A stretch of 64,000 bases of DNA. Source: Deinococcus marmoris DSM 12784 (GTDB taxonomy: Bacteria > Deinococcota > Deinococci > Deinococcales > Deinococcaceae). Position 1 is the first letter of the stretch. Each line of letters begins with the position of its first letter. Of this stretch, positions 27,570-36,570 are shown in pieces. The notes beneath the pieces were generated by a model. The model was not told where the DNA came from. It saw nothing but the letters and a program-made list of their open reading frames with translations, and did not search any database. The stretch covers positions 33,443-97,442 of the forward strand of contig NZ_JNIV01000005.1 in the NCBI RefSeq assembly GCF_000701405.1. The letters are read 5' to 3'. The position numbers were made by a program, and so were the translations under genes.

Positions 27570-28487
27570 ATGACCTTTTCTTCCTCCCACCCTTTTCGCG
27601 GCGTTTTCCCCGCCATCACCACCCCCTTCAATACCGATGGCAGCGTGGATCACGGCTTTCTGCGCGAACATGCCCGCTGGATGATGGCCGCCGGGTGCGA
27701 CGGCATGATTCCGCTGGGTTCGCTGGGCGAGACCAACACGCTGGAAATGGACGAGAAAATGGCCGTGCTGGAAACGCTGGTGGACGCGCTGGACGGCAAG
27801 CCTGTCATTCCCGGCATTGCCAGCCTCAGCACGGCGGGCGGGGTGCGGCTGGCCCAGGCGGCGCGTGACGTGGGCTGCGGCGGCCTGATGGCCCTGCCGC
27901 CCTACGTCTACACCAGCGACTGGCGCGAGATGAAGGCGCACATGGCGGCCCTGGTGGCGGCCACCGAGTTGCCCGTGATCCTCTACAACAACCCCGGCGC
28001 GTACCGCACCGATTTCCTGGCCCCGCAGATTGCCGAACTGGCCGGGGAACACGCCAACCTGCGCGGCGTCAAGGAATCCAGCGGAGACGTGCGCCGCGTG
28101 ACCGCCCTGCGCGCCGTGCTGCCCGAATCGGTGGACATTCTGGTGGGTCTGGACGACGCCATCGTGGAGGGCGTGGCGGCAGGGGCAACCGGCTGGATCG
28201 CGGGCCTGATCAACGCCTATCCCGCCGAGAGCGTGCGCCTGTTTGAACTGGCGCGCGACGGCAAGACGAAAGAGGCTGCCGAACTGTACCGCTGGTTTTT
28301 GCCGCTGCTGAGGCTGGACGTGGTCAACAAGTTCGTGCAACTCATTAAATTCGTGCAGGAAGAAACCGGGCATGGCAGCGCCCGCGTCCGCGCCCCGCGC
28401 CTGGAGCTGACCGACGCCGAGAAAGCCGAGGCCCGCGCCGTCATTGAGGCCGCCTCCGGGCGCGTTCCTGCGGGAATGGGCGTATGA
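27570..28487 (+). CDS. 1-Pyrroline-4-hydroxy-2-carboxylate deaminase (DapA family)
   Basis: A 305-residue TIM-barrel aldolase/lyase. The Schiff-base lysine is in GVKESSGD, with GSLGETNTL near the phosphate/carboxylate loop and LYNNPGAYRTD containing the conserved Tyr. In hydroxyproline operons this family member deaminates and dehydrates pyrroline-hydroxycarboxylate to 2-oxoglutarate semialdehyde. ATG 27570 has AAAGGAG seven bases before it. A 77-base gap with AGAC-type direct repeats separates it from the dehydrogenase genes. Confidence 0.87.
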   Translation: MTFSSSHPFRGVFPAITTPFNTDGSVDHGFLREHARWMMAAGCDGMIPLGSLGETNTLEMDEKMAVLETLVDALDGKPVIPGIASLSTAGGVRLAQAARDVGCGGLMALPPYVYTSDWREMKAHMAALVAATELPVILYNNPGAYRTDFLAPQIAELAGEHANLRGVKESSGDVRRVTALRAVLPESVDILVGLDDAIVEGVAAGATGWIAGLINAYPAESVRLFELARDGKTKEAAELYRWFLPLLRLDVVNKFVQLIKFVQEETGHGSARVRAPRLELTDAEKAEARAVIEAASGRVPAGMGV

Positions 28488-30004
28488 CCGCCCGCACCTT
28501 TCAGGCGACGAATCCGGCGACGGGGCAGCCTCTGGCTCCAGCGTTTGAGGTCACCACACCGCAGCAACTGGAAACGCTGGTGGCGGCAGCGAAGGACGCG
28601 GCGCGCGGGTTTGCCGCCAGTTCTCCGCAGCAGCGCGCCGACTTCCTGAACGCTGCCGCCGCTGGAATTGAAGCGCGGGCCGACGCCTTCGTGGAAGCTG
28701 CGATGGCGGAGGCTGGGCTGCCCGAACCCCGTCTGCGCGGTGAGGTGGGCCGCACCGCCAATCAGTTGCGCCTGTTCGCGCGGGTGGCGGCGGACGGCTC
28801 GTGGGTGGACGCCCGCATTGACCACGGTGACCCGGCCCGCAAGCCCTCCAAACCCGATGTCCGCAGCGTGCGCGTTCCGCTGGGGCCGGTGGCGGTGTTC
28901 GGGGCCAGCAACTTTCCGCTGGCCTTCAGCGTGGCGGGGGGCGATACCGCTTCCGCTCTGGCGGCGGGCTGCCCCGTGGTGGTCAAGGCGCATCCGGCGC
29001 ATCCAGCGACTTCCAAGCTGGCGGCAGAAGCGATCAGCGAGGCGGCGGCGCAGGTGGGTCTGCCCGCAGGCGTCTTCGGCATCGTCTACGAGGACAGCTA
29101 CGAGCTGGGCGTGCAACTGGTGGGGCATCCCAACATCCACGCCGTCGGCTTCACCGGCTCGCGCGCGGGTGGGCTGGCACTGGTGGCGGTGGCCCAGGCC
29201 CGTAAAGTTCCGATTCCCGTCTACGCCGAGATGAGCAGTGTCAATCCCAGCGTGTTCACGGCAGCGGCGCTGGAAGCGAACGGCGCGGCACTGGCGAAAG
29301 GGCTGGCCGCCAGCATCAGCGGCTCCGGGGGCCAGCTCTGCACCCAGCCGGGCCTGCTGTTCGTGCCCGTGGGCGAGGCGGGCGACGCCTTCCTAAACGA
29401 CGTGGCCGCCAAGCTGGACGCGACTCCGGCCTGTACCCTCCTCACGGGCGGCATCCTGAACGCTTTCCAGAAGGGGGCGGCGGGGCATCTGAAGGCGGCG
29501 GGCGTGCAGCCTCTGACCCAGGCTTCGGCCCCGGAGAGCGGCGCACAGCCCCAGCTTCTCAGCGTGCCCATCGCTAAATTCACTTCCGATCTGGCCGACG
29601 AGGTCTTCGGCCCCCTCAGCGTGGCGGTGCGCTATGACCGTCTGGAAGAGGTTACGCCCATTCTGGCCGGGCTGGAAGGCCAGTTGACCGCCACCCTGCA
29701 TGCCACCGACGCCGAGCTGGACGGCCTCGCGGACCTGCTGCACGTCATGGGCCAGCGGGCCGGGCGACTGGTGCTGAACGGTTTCCCGACTGGGGTGGAG
29801 GTGGGCGACGCGATAGTCCACGGCGGGCCGTTCCCGGCCACCAGCGACGGCGGGCGCAGCACCAGCGTGGGCAGCCTCGCCATTGAGCGCTTTGCCCGGC
29901 TGCGCGCGTATCAGGACTTCCCGGACCGCGCCCTGCCCCCCGAATTGCAGGATGCCAACCCCTGCGGCATCTGGCGTCTGGTGGACGGCGAGCGCACACG
30001 CTGA
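28484..30004 (+). CDS. 2-Oxoglutarate semialdehyde dehydrogenase
   Basis: A 506-residue aldehyde dehydrogenase that oxidises 2,5-dioxopentanoate to 2-oxoglutarate. The cofactor region reads FGASNFPLAFSVAGGD, TGSRAGG lies before the active site, and the catalytic Cys is in GGQLCTQPG. The late ALDH motif is EVFGPLS. This atypical spacing is that of the KGSADH class. The ATG overlaps the deaminase stop (ATGA). It is the last gene of the operon and is followed by a terminator. Confidence 0.9.
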   Translation: MTARTFQATNPATGQPLAPAFEVTTPQQLETLVAAAKDAARGFAASSPQQRADFLNAAAAGIEARADAFVEAAMAEAGLPEPRLRGEVGRTANQLRLFARVAADGSWVDARIDHGDPARKPSKPDVRSVRVPLGPVAVFGASNFPLAFSVAGGDTASALAAGCPVVVKAHPAHPATSKLAAEAISEAAAQVGLPAGVFGIVYEDSYELGVQLVGHPNIHAVGFTGSRAGGLALVAVAQARKVPIPVYAEMSSVNPSVFTAAALEANGAALAKGLAASISGSGGQLCTQPGLLFVPVGEAGDAFLNDVAAKLDATPACTLLTGGILNAFQKGAAGHLKAAGVQPLTQASAPESGAQPQLLSVPIAKFTSDLADEVFGPLSVAVRYDRLEEVTPILAGLEGQLTATLHATDAELDGLADLLHVMGQRAGRLVLNGFPTGVEVGDAIVHGGPFPATSDGGRSTSVGSLAIERFARLRAYQDFPDRALPPELQDANPCGIWRLVDGERTR

Positions 30005-30016
30005 GGCGCTGCATCT

Positions 30017-30065
30017 AAAACAGGGCGCGTGGTGGGGGGGATACCTCCCCCAACGCGCCCGTTTT
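30017..30065 (+). terminator. Terminator of the hydroxyproline operon
   Basis: AAAACAGGGCGCGT and ACGCGCCCGTTTT pair with a one-base bulge, and an inner GGGGGG/CCTCCCCC stem extends it. The right arm ends in a T-run. It begins 13 bases after the last stop codon. Confidence 0.85.
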
Positions 30066-30094
30066 GTCTTTCCCACACGGCAGCCACGCGGGGC

Positions 30095-30100
30095 TAAGAT
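30095..30100 (+). promoter_or_regulatory. -10 box of the alpha-amylase gene
   Basis: TAAGAT, five bases before the ATG at 30106. It follows the operon terminator directly, so this gene is independently transcribed. Confidence 0.6.
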
Positions 30101-30105
30101 GCTGC

Positions 30106-31554
30106 ATGCGAAAAACTGTTCTCCTCGGCCTTCTTCTCGGGCTGGCAGACGCGTCGGCTCAGGGCGGGATGCCGCTGTCGTCCTTCGAGGGGCAGGTGGT
30201 CTATCAGGTCATGCCGGACCGCTTCTTCGACGGCAACGCGGCCAACAACGCGGGCGTCAACAAGGGTGACCTGCGGGCGTGGCACGGCGGCGATCTGGCG
30301 GGTCTGACCGCGAAGCTGCCGTACATCCAGAAGCTGGGGGCCACCGCCGTCTGGCTGACGCCCATTTATCAGCAGCAGAAGCTCAATTCCTTTGACACCG
30401 CGCCGTACCACGGCTACTGGCCTGCCGATTTCCGCAAGGTGGACCCGCATTTCGGAACGCTGGCCGACTTCTCGGCGTTTATCGGTGCGACGCAGACGGG
30501 CGGGATGCGGGTGGTCCTCGATCAGGTCATCAACCACTACGGCTATCTGGCCCCCGCCGTGGCGGAACATCCGGCGTGGTTTAACAGCCAGGCCGCGTGT
30601 GACGCCTCGCGCGACAAGGACGCCGACTGCCCGCTGGCGGGGCTGCCGGACCTGAACCAGAGCAGCCCACAGGTGCGAGATCTGCTGCTGGGCAACGCCG
30701 GGTTCTGGCGCGATCAGGGTGTCTCTGCGTTCCGCTACGACGCCATCAAGAATGTGGACGGGCCGTTTCTGGGCGATCTGCTGGCGGATGACCGCGCCGC
30801 TGGAATCTGGACGCTGGGCGAGTGGTACAACGCCGACACGGGCACGGTGGCCGACTGGCAGCGCCGGGGCTTCGACAGTCTGTTTCTGTTCAGCCTCCAG
30901 GCCGCTATGAAGGGCAGCATCATGGCCGGACAGGGGCTTGACGCGGTGGCCGCCGTGCTGTCGCGCCAGAAGGAGCTGACCCGCCCCGGCGAGGTGGCGC
31001 TGTTTCTGGACAACCACGACGTGCCGCGTTTCGCGCAGGGTTCGCTGTTCGAGGATGTGGGGCAGGCCCGCACCAAATACGGGCTGCGTGCCCTGATGAC
31101 CCTGCGCGGCGTGCCCGTGATCTGGCAGGGCACCGAGATCGCCATGCGCGGCGGCGCGGACCCCGACAACCGGCGGGACATGCGTTTTGAGGACAAATGG
31201 ACGCCCCAGGAAAAAGGCGTGTTCGAGGTGGCCCGCAACGCTATATCGGTCCGTCAGGCCAGTCCGGCCCTGAGCCGGGGCACCCTGACGCTCTTAAAAA
31301 CGCCGCCCAGCCTGGCAGACCGATTGCTGCTGTTCACCCGCGAGCAGGAGGGGCAACGGGTTCTGGCCGTCTGGCACGGCAGCAAGGCGCGGCAGAGCTA
31401 CTCGGTCAGGCTGAGCAGCCTGGGCCTGAGCAGCGGGGACCTGCCCGTGATCCAGACGCTGTTTGCCGGGCAGAACGCCAAAATTCGCGTCAGCAAGGGC
31501 TTCTTGCACCTTAGCGTGCCCCCGGAGGATGCGGCGGCGTTCAAGCTGAACTGA
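30106..31554 (+). CDS. Secreted GH13 alpha-amylase-family enzyme
   Basis: A 482-residue glycosidase with a signal peptide (MRKTVLLGLLLGLADASAQG). GH13 regions are readable: VMPDRFFDGNAANN at the start, VLDQVINHYG (region I), AFRYDAIKNV (region II, nucleophile Asp), GEWYNAD (region III, Glu) and FLDNHDVPRF (region IV, transition-state Asp). A beta-domain follows. It should degrade maltodextrins or related alpha-glucans outside the cytoplasm; cyclomaltodextrinase-like specificity is possible. Confidence 0.9.
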   Translation: MRKTVLLGLLLGLADASAQGGMPLSSFEGQVVYQVMPDRFFDGNAANNAGVNKGDLRAWHGGDLAGLTAKLPYIQKLGATAVWLTPIYQQQKLNSFDTAPYHGYWPADFRKVDPHFGTLADFSAFIGATQTGGMRVVLDQVINHYGYLAPAVAEHPAWFNSQAACDASRDKDADCPLAGLPDLNQSSPQVRDLLLGNAGFWRDQGVSAFRYDAIKNVDGPFLGDLLADDRAAGIWTLGEWYNADTGTVADWQRRGFDSLFLFSLQAAMKGSIMAGQGLDAVAAVLSRQKELTRPGEVALFLDNHDVPRFAQGSLFEDVGQARTKYGLRALMTLRGVPVIWQGTEIAMRGGADPDNRRDMRFEDKWTPQEKGVFEVARNAISVRQASPALSRGTLTLLKTPPSLADRLLLFTREQEGQRVLAVWHGSKARQSYSVRLSSLGLSSGDLPVIQTLFAGQNAKIRVSKGFLHLSVPPEDAAAFKLN

Positions 31555-31566
31555 GTGCCTGGGCGT

Positions 31567-32472
31567 TTACGCGGTCCAGTCCACCACCACGGACACCGGA
31601 CGCGGCCACTCCCGCAGCCGGGCGAAGGTGGCAGGCAAGTCGTCGGGCTTGGTAGTTTCCGTGAAGAGCCGTTCCAGCATGGGATCGGCGTTTTGCCAGA
31701 GCCAGCGGGCATAGGCCCCATAGTCCTCGCCGTCGCTGGAGGCTGCCACGCTCAGTTCGCGGGTGTGGAAAGCGGGCGGCAGGGTCAGCGCCCCCCAGTT
31801 CCCGTCACTGAGAACGCAGCAGCGCCCATTGGGCCGCAGATGTGACAGCACTTCCGCGAAACCGTCCGGGGACCCGCTGCATTCCAGGCCCACAGCGTAG
31901 GCGTCGTGCGGGAGGCTGCCGGGCGCATGGGCTGAGGCTGCGCCGAAAGCCAGGGCCAGTTCGCGGCGCGTCGGGTCCGGTTCCAGCACCGTCACGTCTT
32001 TGATTCCACGCCGGGTCAGATTGAACACTGTTAGCAAGCCCAGCAAGCCCGCTCCGGCCACCAGCACGCCCTCCTGTGACTGGGGCGCGATTTTGCGGAT
32101 GCCCTTGTGCGTTTCCTCGCCCAGAATGACGGCCAGCGCCTGACGGTCTGGAATGTAGTCTGGGACGGCATGGACCCGCTCAATCCGGTGGATTCCTGCG
32201 CTGGCGTGGCCCAGCGTCGTGATGACCCGCACGCCCACTTCCAGAGCGACGCCCGCGCCCAGCGCCTCCACCACGCCCAGCGTTTGGTAGCCCAGCCGCC
32301 AGTGGGTCTCTCCATTCCGCACCATGCTCAGTTCCGAGGAAATGCTGATGGCGCTCAGGCACGTTCGCACACGGACCTCGCCGGGGCCGGGCGGCGGCAA
32401 GGCAACCGTCTCCCACCGGAATTCGTCGGGGGCGGTAACGGTCAGTCGGCGTTGCGCCATGCCATGTTGCAT
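31567..32472 (-). CDS. MDR-family dehydrogenase
   Basis: A 301-residue medium-chain dehydrogenase/reductase. The nucleotide fold is VLVAGAGLLGLLTVFNLTR followed by an acidic residue in LEPDPTRR. The region where zinc enzymes have Cys/Gly-His-Glu reads SAISISSELSMVRNGE, so the usual catalytic zinc ligands are not evident; BchC-like relatives share the SAIS-x-x-x-E form. Substrate unknown. It is divergent from the split MerR regulator gene across 55 bases. Confidence 0.75.
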   Translation of the reverse strand: MQHGMAQRRLTVTAPDEFRWETVALPPPGPGEVRVRTCLSAISISSELSMVRNGETHWRLGYQTLGVVEALGAGVALEVGVRVITTLGHASAGIHRIERVHAVPDYIPDRQALAVILGEETHKGIRKIAPQSQEGVLVAGAGLLGLLTVFNLTRRGIKDVTVLEPDPTRRELALAFGAASAHAPGSLPHDAYAVGLECSGSPDGFAEVLSHLRPNGRCCVLSDGNWGALTLPPAFHTRELSVAASSDGEDYGAYARWLWQNADPMLERLFTETTKPDDLPATFARLREWPRPVSVVVDWTA

Positions 32473-32489
32473 TCCCCAATTCTGACCCC

Positions 32490-32520
32490 TTGACCCTCAC
32501 GCCACGTCAGCCCTTACGCT
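32490..32520 (+). promoter_or_regulatory. MerR-type promoter with 19-bp spacer
   Basis: TTGACC (32490-32495), a 19-base spacer, then TACGCT (32515-32520), seven bases before the ATG. Over-long spacers of this size are the mark of promoters remodelled by MerR proteins. TGAC-N11-GTCA (32491-32509) is a short dyad inside the spacer, consistent with autoregulation. Confidence 0.55.
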
Positions 32521-32527
32521 GCTGTGC

Positions 32528-32833
32528 ATGGAGGCCAGGAACGAGAAAACAGAACAGATCTGGACCGTGGGCGAGGTGGCGCTGCTGACCCGCCTGAGCA
32601 TTCGCACGCTGCACCACTACGACGACATCGGGCTGCTCAGGCCGGGCGCACGGACGGAGGCGGGCTATCGGCTATACACCCCCGCTGATCTGGCGCGGCT
32701 GTGGCGCGTGCTGAGCTACCGCGAACTGGGTTTCCCGCTGGCCGAAATCGCCCGCGTGCTGGACGCTCCGCCCGGTGATGAGGTGGCAGCACTGCGAACC
32801 CAGGTTGCGTTGCTGCGAGAAAAACAGCGCTGA
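32528..32833 (+). pseudogene. MerR regulator N-terminal half (HTH) ended by in-frame TGA
   Basis: 101 residues with a full MerR winged helix: WTVGEVALLTRLSIRTLHHY, DDIGLLRPG, GYRLYTPADLARL. The frame meets TGA at 32831-32833 but continues open in the same frame (TQSTLDAALAYLNAAE) into the TipAS gene at 32903. In intact TipA/Mta/SkgA-like proteins this region is the coiled coil joining the DNA-binding and drug-binding domains. A single change, for example CGA to TGA, would explain the split. Either the regulator is broken, or the two halves are made separately. Confidence 0.75.
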
Positions 32834-32902
32834 ACCCAATCCACCCTGGACGCCGCCCTGGCCTACCTGAATGCCGCCGAACGCGGCGAGGGAGTTCCAA
32901 AC

Positions 32903-33319
32903 ATGACAAACACAGAATTGAAAGACATCTTCGATGGCTTCGATCCCGCCGAACACGAGGCCGAGGCCCGCGAACGCTGGGGTGAGACCGATGCCTACAG
33001 GCAGAGCACTGCTCGCACGGGGCGTTACACGAAAGCCGACTGGGAAGCGGTCAAGGCTGAGATGAACGCCATCTACGCCCGTTATGTGTCCCTGATGGCT
33101 GCTGGAACGCCCCCCGATTCCGCTGAGGCCCAAGCCGTGGCTGCCGATCACCGTGCCCACATTTCGGCCCGCTATTACGTTGCATCACCCGAAATGATGC
33201 GCGGTCTGGCGCAGATGTGGATGGCCGACGAACGCTTCACCCGCAACATTGATAGGGCTGGAGAGGGACTGGCGGCGTATTCCAGCGCGGCGGTGCTGGC
33301 GTGGGCGGAGGAGCAGTAA
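32903..33319 (+). CDS. TipAS drug-binding domain protein (second half of split MerR regulator)
   Basis: 138 residues of a TipAS antibiotic-recognition domain: IFDGFDPAEHEAEARERWGE, AYRQSTARTGRYTKADW and the final YSSAAVLAWAEEQ. It has its own ATG with GAGGGAG nine bases upstream. Streptomyces tipA naturally makes a free TipAS from an internal start, which sequesters thiopeptides, so a free protein here could be functional. It is in frame with the upstream HTH half. See the finding on the stop codon. Confidence 0.75.
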   Translation: MTNTELKDIFDGFDPAEHEAEARERWGETDAYRQSTARTGRYTKADWEAVKAEMNAIYARYVSLMAAGTPPDSAEAQAVAADHRAHISARYYVASPEMMRGLAQMWMADERFTRNIDRAGEGLAAYSSAAVLAWAEEQ

Positions 33320-33427
33320 AGACCCCTCACCCCCTTGCTTCGCAAGGCCCCTCTCCCCGTGGTAGAGGGGTGAAAATGACCCTCTCCGTAGGGGAGAGGG
33401 TGCCGCGTAGCGGCGGGTGAGGGGGCT
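33320..33427. repeat. REP-like intergenic palindromes
   Basis: Two hairpins in a row: CCTTGC-TTC-GCAAGG near 33343-33356 and ACCCTCTCC-GTAG-GGGAGAGGGT near 33380-33402, flanked by CCCCTCACCCC and GGGTGAGGGGG. The outer ends are inverted, so the whole 100-base block folds. It may terminate both convergent genes. Confidence 0.65.
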
Positions 33428-34123
33428 TCAAATCACCCGCCGCTCCACCCCCGCCCGCCCGCGCCCCAGCCGACGCTCCAGCGCCCGCACCACACGGGTC
33501 AGGGTGAAGGTCAGCAGGAAGTAGACCAGTGCCAGCACGGCATACACCTCAAACTGGCGGTAGGTGACGCCCGTGATGTACTTGCCCTGCGCGAACAGTT
33601 CCTGCAAGGTCACGGCGCTCGCTAGGCTGCTGCCCAGGATCAGGGAAATAAATTCGTTGCCCAGCGCGGGCAGCGCCACCCGCCACGCCTGCGGTAGCAC
33701 CACGAAACGCACCGCCTGGGCGCGGCTCAGGCCCAGGCTGCGGCCTGCCTCTATTTGACCCACGGGCACGCTGTTTAGCCCCCCGCGCACGATCTCGGAG
33801 GTGTACGCCGCCGAGTACAATCCCAGGGCCAACACCGCCGCCGGAAAGCCGTCCAGCGTGAGGCCCAGCGCGGGCAGGCCGTAATACACCACGCTCAGGA
33901 GAACGATCAGGGGAATGCCGCGCACCACCTCCACGTAGGCGTTGCCCAGCGGCCCCAGCAGCGGCACCCGGAAGACCCGCACGATGCCCAGCAGCGTTCC
34001 CAGCATCACCGAAACACCCAGCGCACACAGACTGACCGCCAGCGTGAAGCCCAGCCCCGACAGCAGCAGGCGCGGGTAGTCGCCTGAAAGAATGGTGCGG
34101 AATCCCTCGGCTAGATCGGCCAT
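33428..34123 (-). CDS. Polar amino-acid ABC transporter permease
   Basis: A 231-residue HisM/GlnP-type permease with about five membrane segments. The EAA loop is EAGRSLGLSRAQAVRFVVLP, which contacts the ATPase; VVRGIPLIVLLSVVYYGLP and FISLILGSSLASAVTLQEL are typical. No ATPase or solute-binding protein gene is adjacent, so it must work with partners encoded elsewhere. It has a leaderless promoter. Confidence 0.88.
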   Translation of the reverse strand: MADLAEGFRTILSGDYPRLLLSGLGFTLAVSLCALGVSVMLGTLLGIVRVFRVPLLGPLGNAYVEVVRGIPLIVLLSVVYYGLPALGLTLDGFPAAVLALGLYSAAYTSEIVRGGLNSVPVGQIEAGRSLGLSRAQAVRFVVLPQAWRVALPALGNEFISLILGSSLASAVTLQELFAQGKYITGVTYRQFEVYAVLALVYFLLTFTLTRVVRALERRLGRGRAGVERRVI

Positions 34124-34132
34124 GCGGGGGAC

Positions 34133-34138
34133 AGTGTA
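34133..34138 (-). promoter_or_regulatory. -10 box of the ABC permease gene
   Basis: Minus-strand TACACT, nine bases before the ATG at 34123. Confidence 0.5.
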
Positions 34139-34216
34139 AACCGTGGGACCAGCCCCGACAGACCGCAGAGTCCAGAAGTCACCGTCCTATTCCATTACGC
34201 CCTGCACGTAACGCGC

Positions 34217-34222
34217 TATCCT
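34217..34222 (+). promoter_or_regulatory. -10 box of recQ
   Basis: TATCCT, seven bases before the ATG at 34230; leaderless type. I saw no convincing radiation/desiccation response palindrome upstream. Confidence 0.55.
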
Positions 34223-34229
34223 GTACCCG

Positions 34230-36482
34230 ATGCCTTCTGTTCAGTCCCCCGCCGACACCGATGCCCGCGCTCTGGAAGTTCTGGGCCGGGTGTGGGGCTA
34301 CGGGCAGTTTCGGGACGTGCAGGCCGACATCGTGCGGACGGTGGTGGAGGGCAACAATGCGCTGGTGCTGATGCCCACGGGCGGCGGCAAGAGCCTGTGC
34401 TATCAGGTGCCCAGCCTGCTGCGACCCGGCGTTGGCATCGTGGTCTCGCCCCTGATCGCGCTGATGAAGGATCAGGTGGACGCGCTGCGGCAGTTTGGCG
34501 TGCGGGCCGCCTTTCTTAATTCCAGCCTGGATATGCAGAGCGTGCGCGAGGTGGAATCCGCGCTGCTGGCCGGGGAACTGGACATGCTCTACGTGGCCCC
34601 CGAACGCCTGCTGCTGCCGCGCACGCTGGACCTGCTGGAACGCGCCCCGGTGGCCCTGTTTGCCATCGACGAGGCGCACTGTGTTTCGCAGTGGGGCCAC
34701 GATTTCAGGCCGGAATACGGGCAACTGGGCGTACTGCCCCAGCGCTTCCCCGACATTCCCCGCGTGGCCCTGACCGCCACCGCCGATGACCGCACCCGTG
34801 CCGACATCCTGAACGTGCTGGAGTTGCGCGGCGCGGCGCAGTTCATCTCCAGCTTTGACCGCCCCAACATCCAGTACCGCGTGGCGAACAAGGAAGGCCC
34901 CAAGACCCAGTTGCTGGACTTCATCCACGCCGAACACCGGGGCGACGCGGGCATCGTGTACTGCCTGTCGCGCAAATCGGTGGAACAGACCGCGCAGTGG
35001 CTGGTGACGCAGAGGGTGGACGCCGTGCCGTATCACGCGGGCCTCTCGCCGCGTGAGCGCAACCACGCGCAGGAACGCTTTCTGAACGACGAGGGCGTGG
35101 TGGTGGTGGCCACCGTGGCCTTTGGCATGGGCATCGACAAGCCCAACGTGCGCTTCGTGGCCCACTTGGACCTGCCCAAGAGCATGGAGGGCTATTACCA
35201 GGAAACGGGCCGCGCCGGGCGCGACGGCCTGCCCAGCACCGCCTGGATGGTCTACGGCCTGGCCGACGTGGTGAACGTCAAGCGGATGCTCTCGCAGAGC
35301 GACGCGCCCGACGACGTGAAGCGCGTGGAGGCCGCCAAACTGGACGCGCTTTTGACGTACTGCGAGGCCGCCACCTGCCGCCGCCAGCTCCTGCTGTCTT
35401 ACTTTGGCGAGGAAAGGAACGAACCCTGCGGCAACTGCGACATCTGCCTCAACCCGCCCAAAGTGCGCGACGCCACCCGCGAGGCGCAGATGGCCCTGAG
35501 CGCCGCCATTCGCACCGGCAACCGCTTTGGCGCGGCCCACCTGACCGACATTCTGCTGGGCCAGCCCACCGAGAAAGTTGTGGCAATGGGCCACCACCTG
35601 CTGCCTACTTTTGGCGTCGGCAAGGGCCACGATGACAAGATGTGGCGGGGGCTGATCCGTCAACTGGTCAGCCTGGGGCATCTGGCGGCAGGCGAACACT
35701 ACGGCCTGAGCGCCACTGGCAAATCCCGTCCGCTGCTCAAGGGCGAGACGACGCTGATGCTGCGTGAGGACAGCCTGATTCCCCGCGAAAAGGTTCGCAA
35801 GCGGGACCGCGACGCTTCTCGTAGTGGCCGCGCCCCGGTGGATTCACAGGACGCCCCGCTGTTCGAGGCTCTGCGTGCCTGGAGGCTGCAACTGGCCCGG
35901 CAGAAAGCGGTGCCGCCTTACGCCATTTTCAGCGACGCCACCCTCAAGGCCATCTGCGAACTGCGCCCCGGCAGCGCGGCCATGCTGGGAACGGTCAGCG
36001 GCGTGGGACAGCGCAAACTGGCCGATTACGGCGAGGATGTGCTGGAGATTGTGCGTGAACATTCCGGGAGTGAGCGGGCGCGGCCTGCTTCAGCCGCTGA
36101 GCGTGGAGTGCGGGAAAACAGCGCCGTGCTGGGGCTGTTGCGAGGCGCGGAAGAAAGAACATCGTTTCAACCCATGCGTGAGCCTGTCCAGCCAAGGACG
36201 TCTCAGCCGCTGCTCTCCGTCTCGTCATCTGAGCCGGAAGCCCCGCCATCCCCCGTCCACACCGAAATCGCCGAGGCCCTGCGCGAACTGCGCCGCGAGT
36301 TGACCCGCGAAACCAGCCACAGCGCCTTCGTAATTTTCCCGAATGCCACGCTGGAAGCTCTGGCCGCTGCCTGCCCACGCACGGTGGAAGAACTTCAGGG
36401 CCTGCCCGGCATGGGACCAAAGCGCATCGAGAACTACGGCGAACGGATTGTGGACGCGATACGGACGGTGCTGGACGGGTAA
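34230..36482 (+). CDS. recQ: RecQ DNA helicase with two HRDC domains
   Basis: A 750-residue 3'-5' helicase in recombinational repair. Helicase motifs: [67 protein letters not shown] and [10 protein letters not shown]. The zinc-binding RQC Cys set is in [12 protein letters not shown] and [10 protein letters not shown], followed by a winged helix. Two HRDC domains follow, about residues 543-610 and 675-750, separated by a disordered linker. Deinococcus radiodurans RecQ is known for three HRDC domains; this one has two. It converges with DUF1622. Confidence 0.93.
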   Translation: MPSVQSPADTDARALEVLGRVWGYGQFRDVQADIVRTVVEGNNALVLMPTGGGKSLCYQVPSLLRPGVGIVVSPLIALMKDQVDALRQFGVRAAFLNSSLDMQSVREVESALLAGELDMLYVAPERLLLPRTLDLLERAPVALFAIDEAHCVSQWGHDFRPEYGQLGVLPQRFPDIPRVALTATADDRTRADILNVLELRGAAQFISSFDRPNIQYRVANKEGPKTQLLDFIHAEHRGDAGIVYCLSRKSVEQTAQWLVTQRVDAVPYHAGLSPRERNHAQERFLNDEGVVVVATVAFGMGIDKPNVRFVAHLDLPKSMEGYYQETGRAGRDGLPSTAWMVYGLADVVNVKRMLSQSDAPDDVKRVEAAKLDALLTYCEAATCRRQLLLSYFGEERNEPCGNCDICLNPPKVRDATREAQMALSAAIRTGNRFGAAHLTDILLGQPTEKVVAMGHHLLPTFGVGKGHDDKMWRGLIRQLVSLGHLAAGEHYGLSATGKSRPLLKGETTLMLREDSLIPREKVRKRDRDASRSGRAPVDSQDAPLFEALRAWRLQLARQKAVPPYAIFSDATLKAICELRPGSAAMLGTVSGVGQRKLADYGEDVLEIVREHSGSERARPASAAERGVRENSAVLGLLRGAEERTSFQPMREPVQPRTSQPLLSVSSSEPEAPPSPVHTEIAEALRELRRELTRETSHSAFVIFPNATLEALAAACPRTVEELQGLPGMGPKRIENYGERIVDAIRTVLDG

Positions 36483-36491
36483 TGGGTAGTC

Positions 36492-36543
36492 TCCCTGGCT
36501 CCCTTCTGAGGGGAGCTGGCCGCGTAGCGGACTGAGGGGTTAA
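36492..36543 (-). repeat. REP-like palindromic repeat, copy 1
   Basis: Read on the minus strand it begins AACCCCTCAGTCCGCTACGC and continues through CCAGCTCCCCTCAGAAGGG to GAGCCAGG. It matches copy 2 at 45730-45782 with only a few differences. It sits between the convergent recQ and DUF1622 genes and has two inner hairpins. Confidence 0.75.
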
Positions 36544-36570
36544 GTTGGGACCCAACCCTTCACCTCGAAT

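Noticed and set aside
34139..34229. Radiation/desiccation response motif before recQ
   Set aside because: No palindrome resembling the known 17-bp RDRM is visible.
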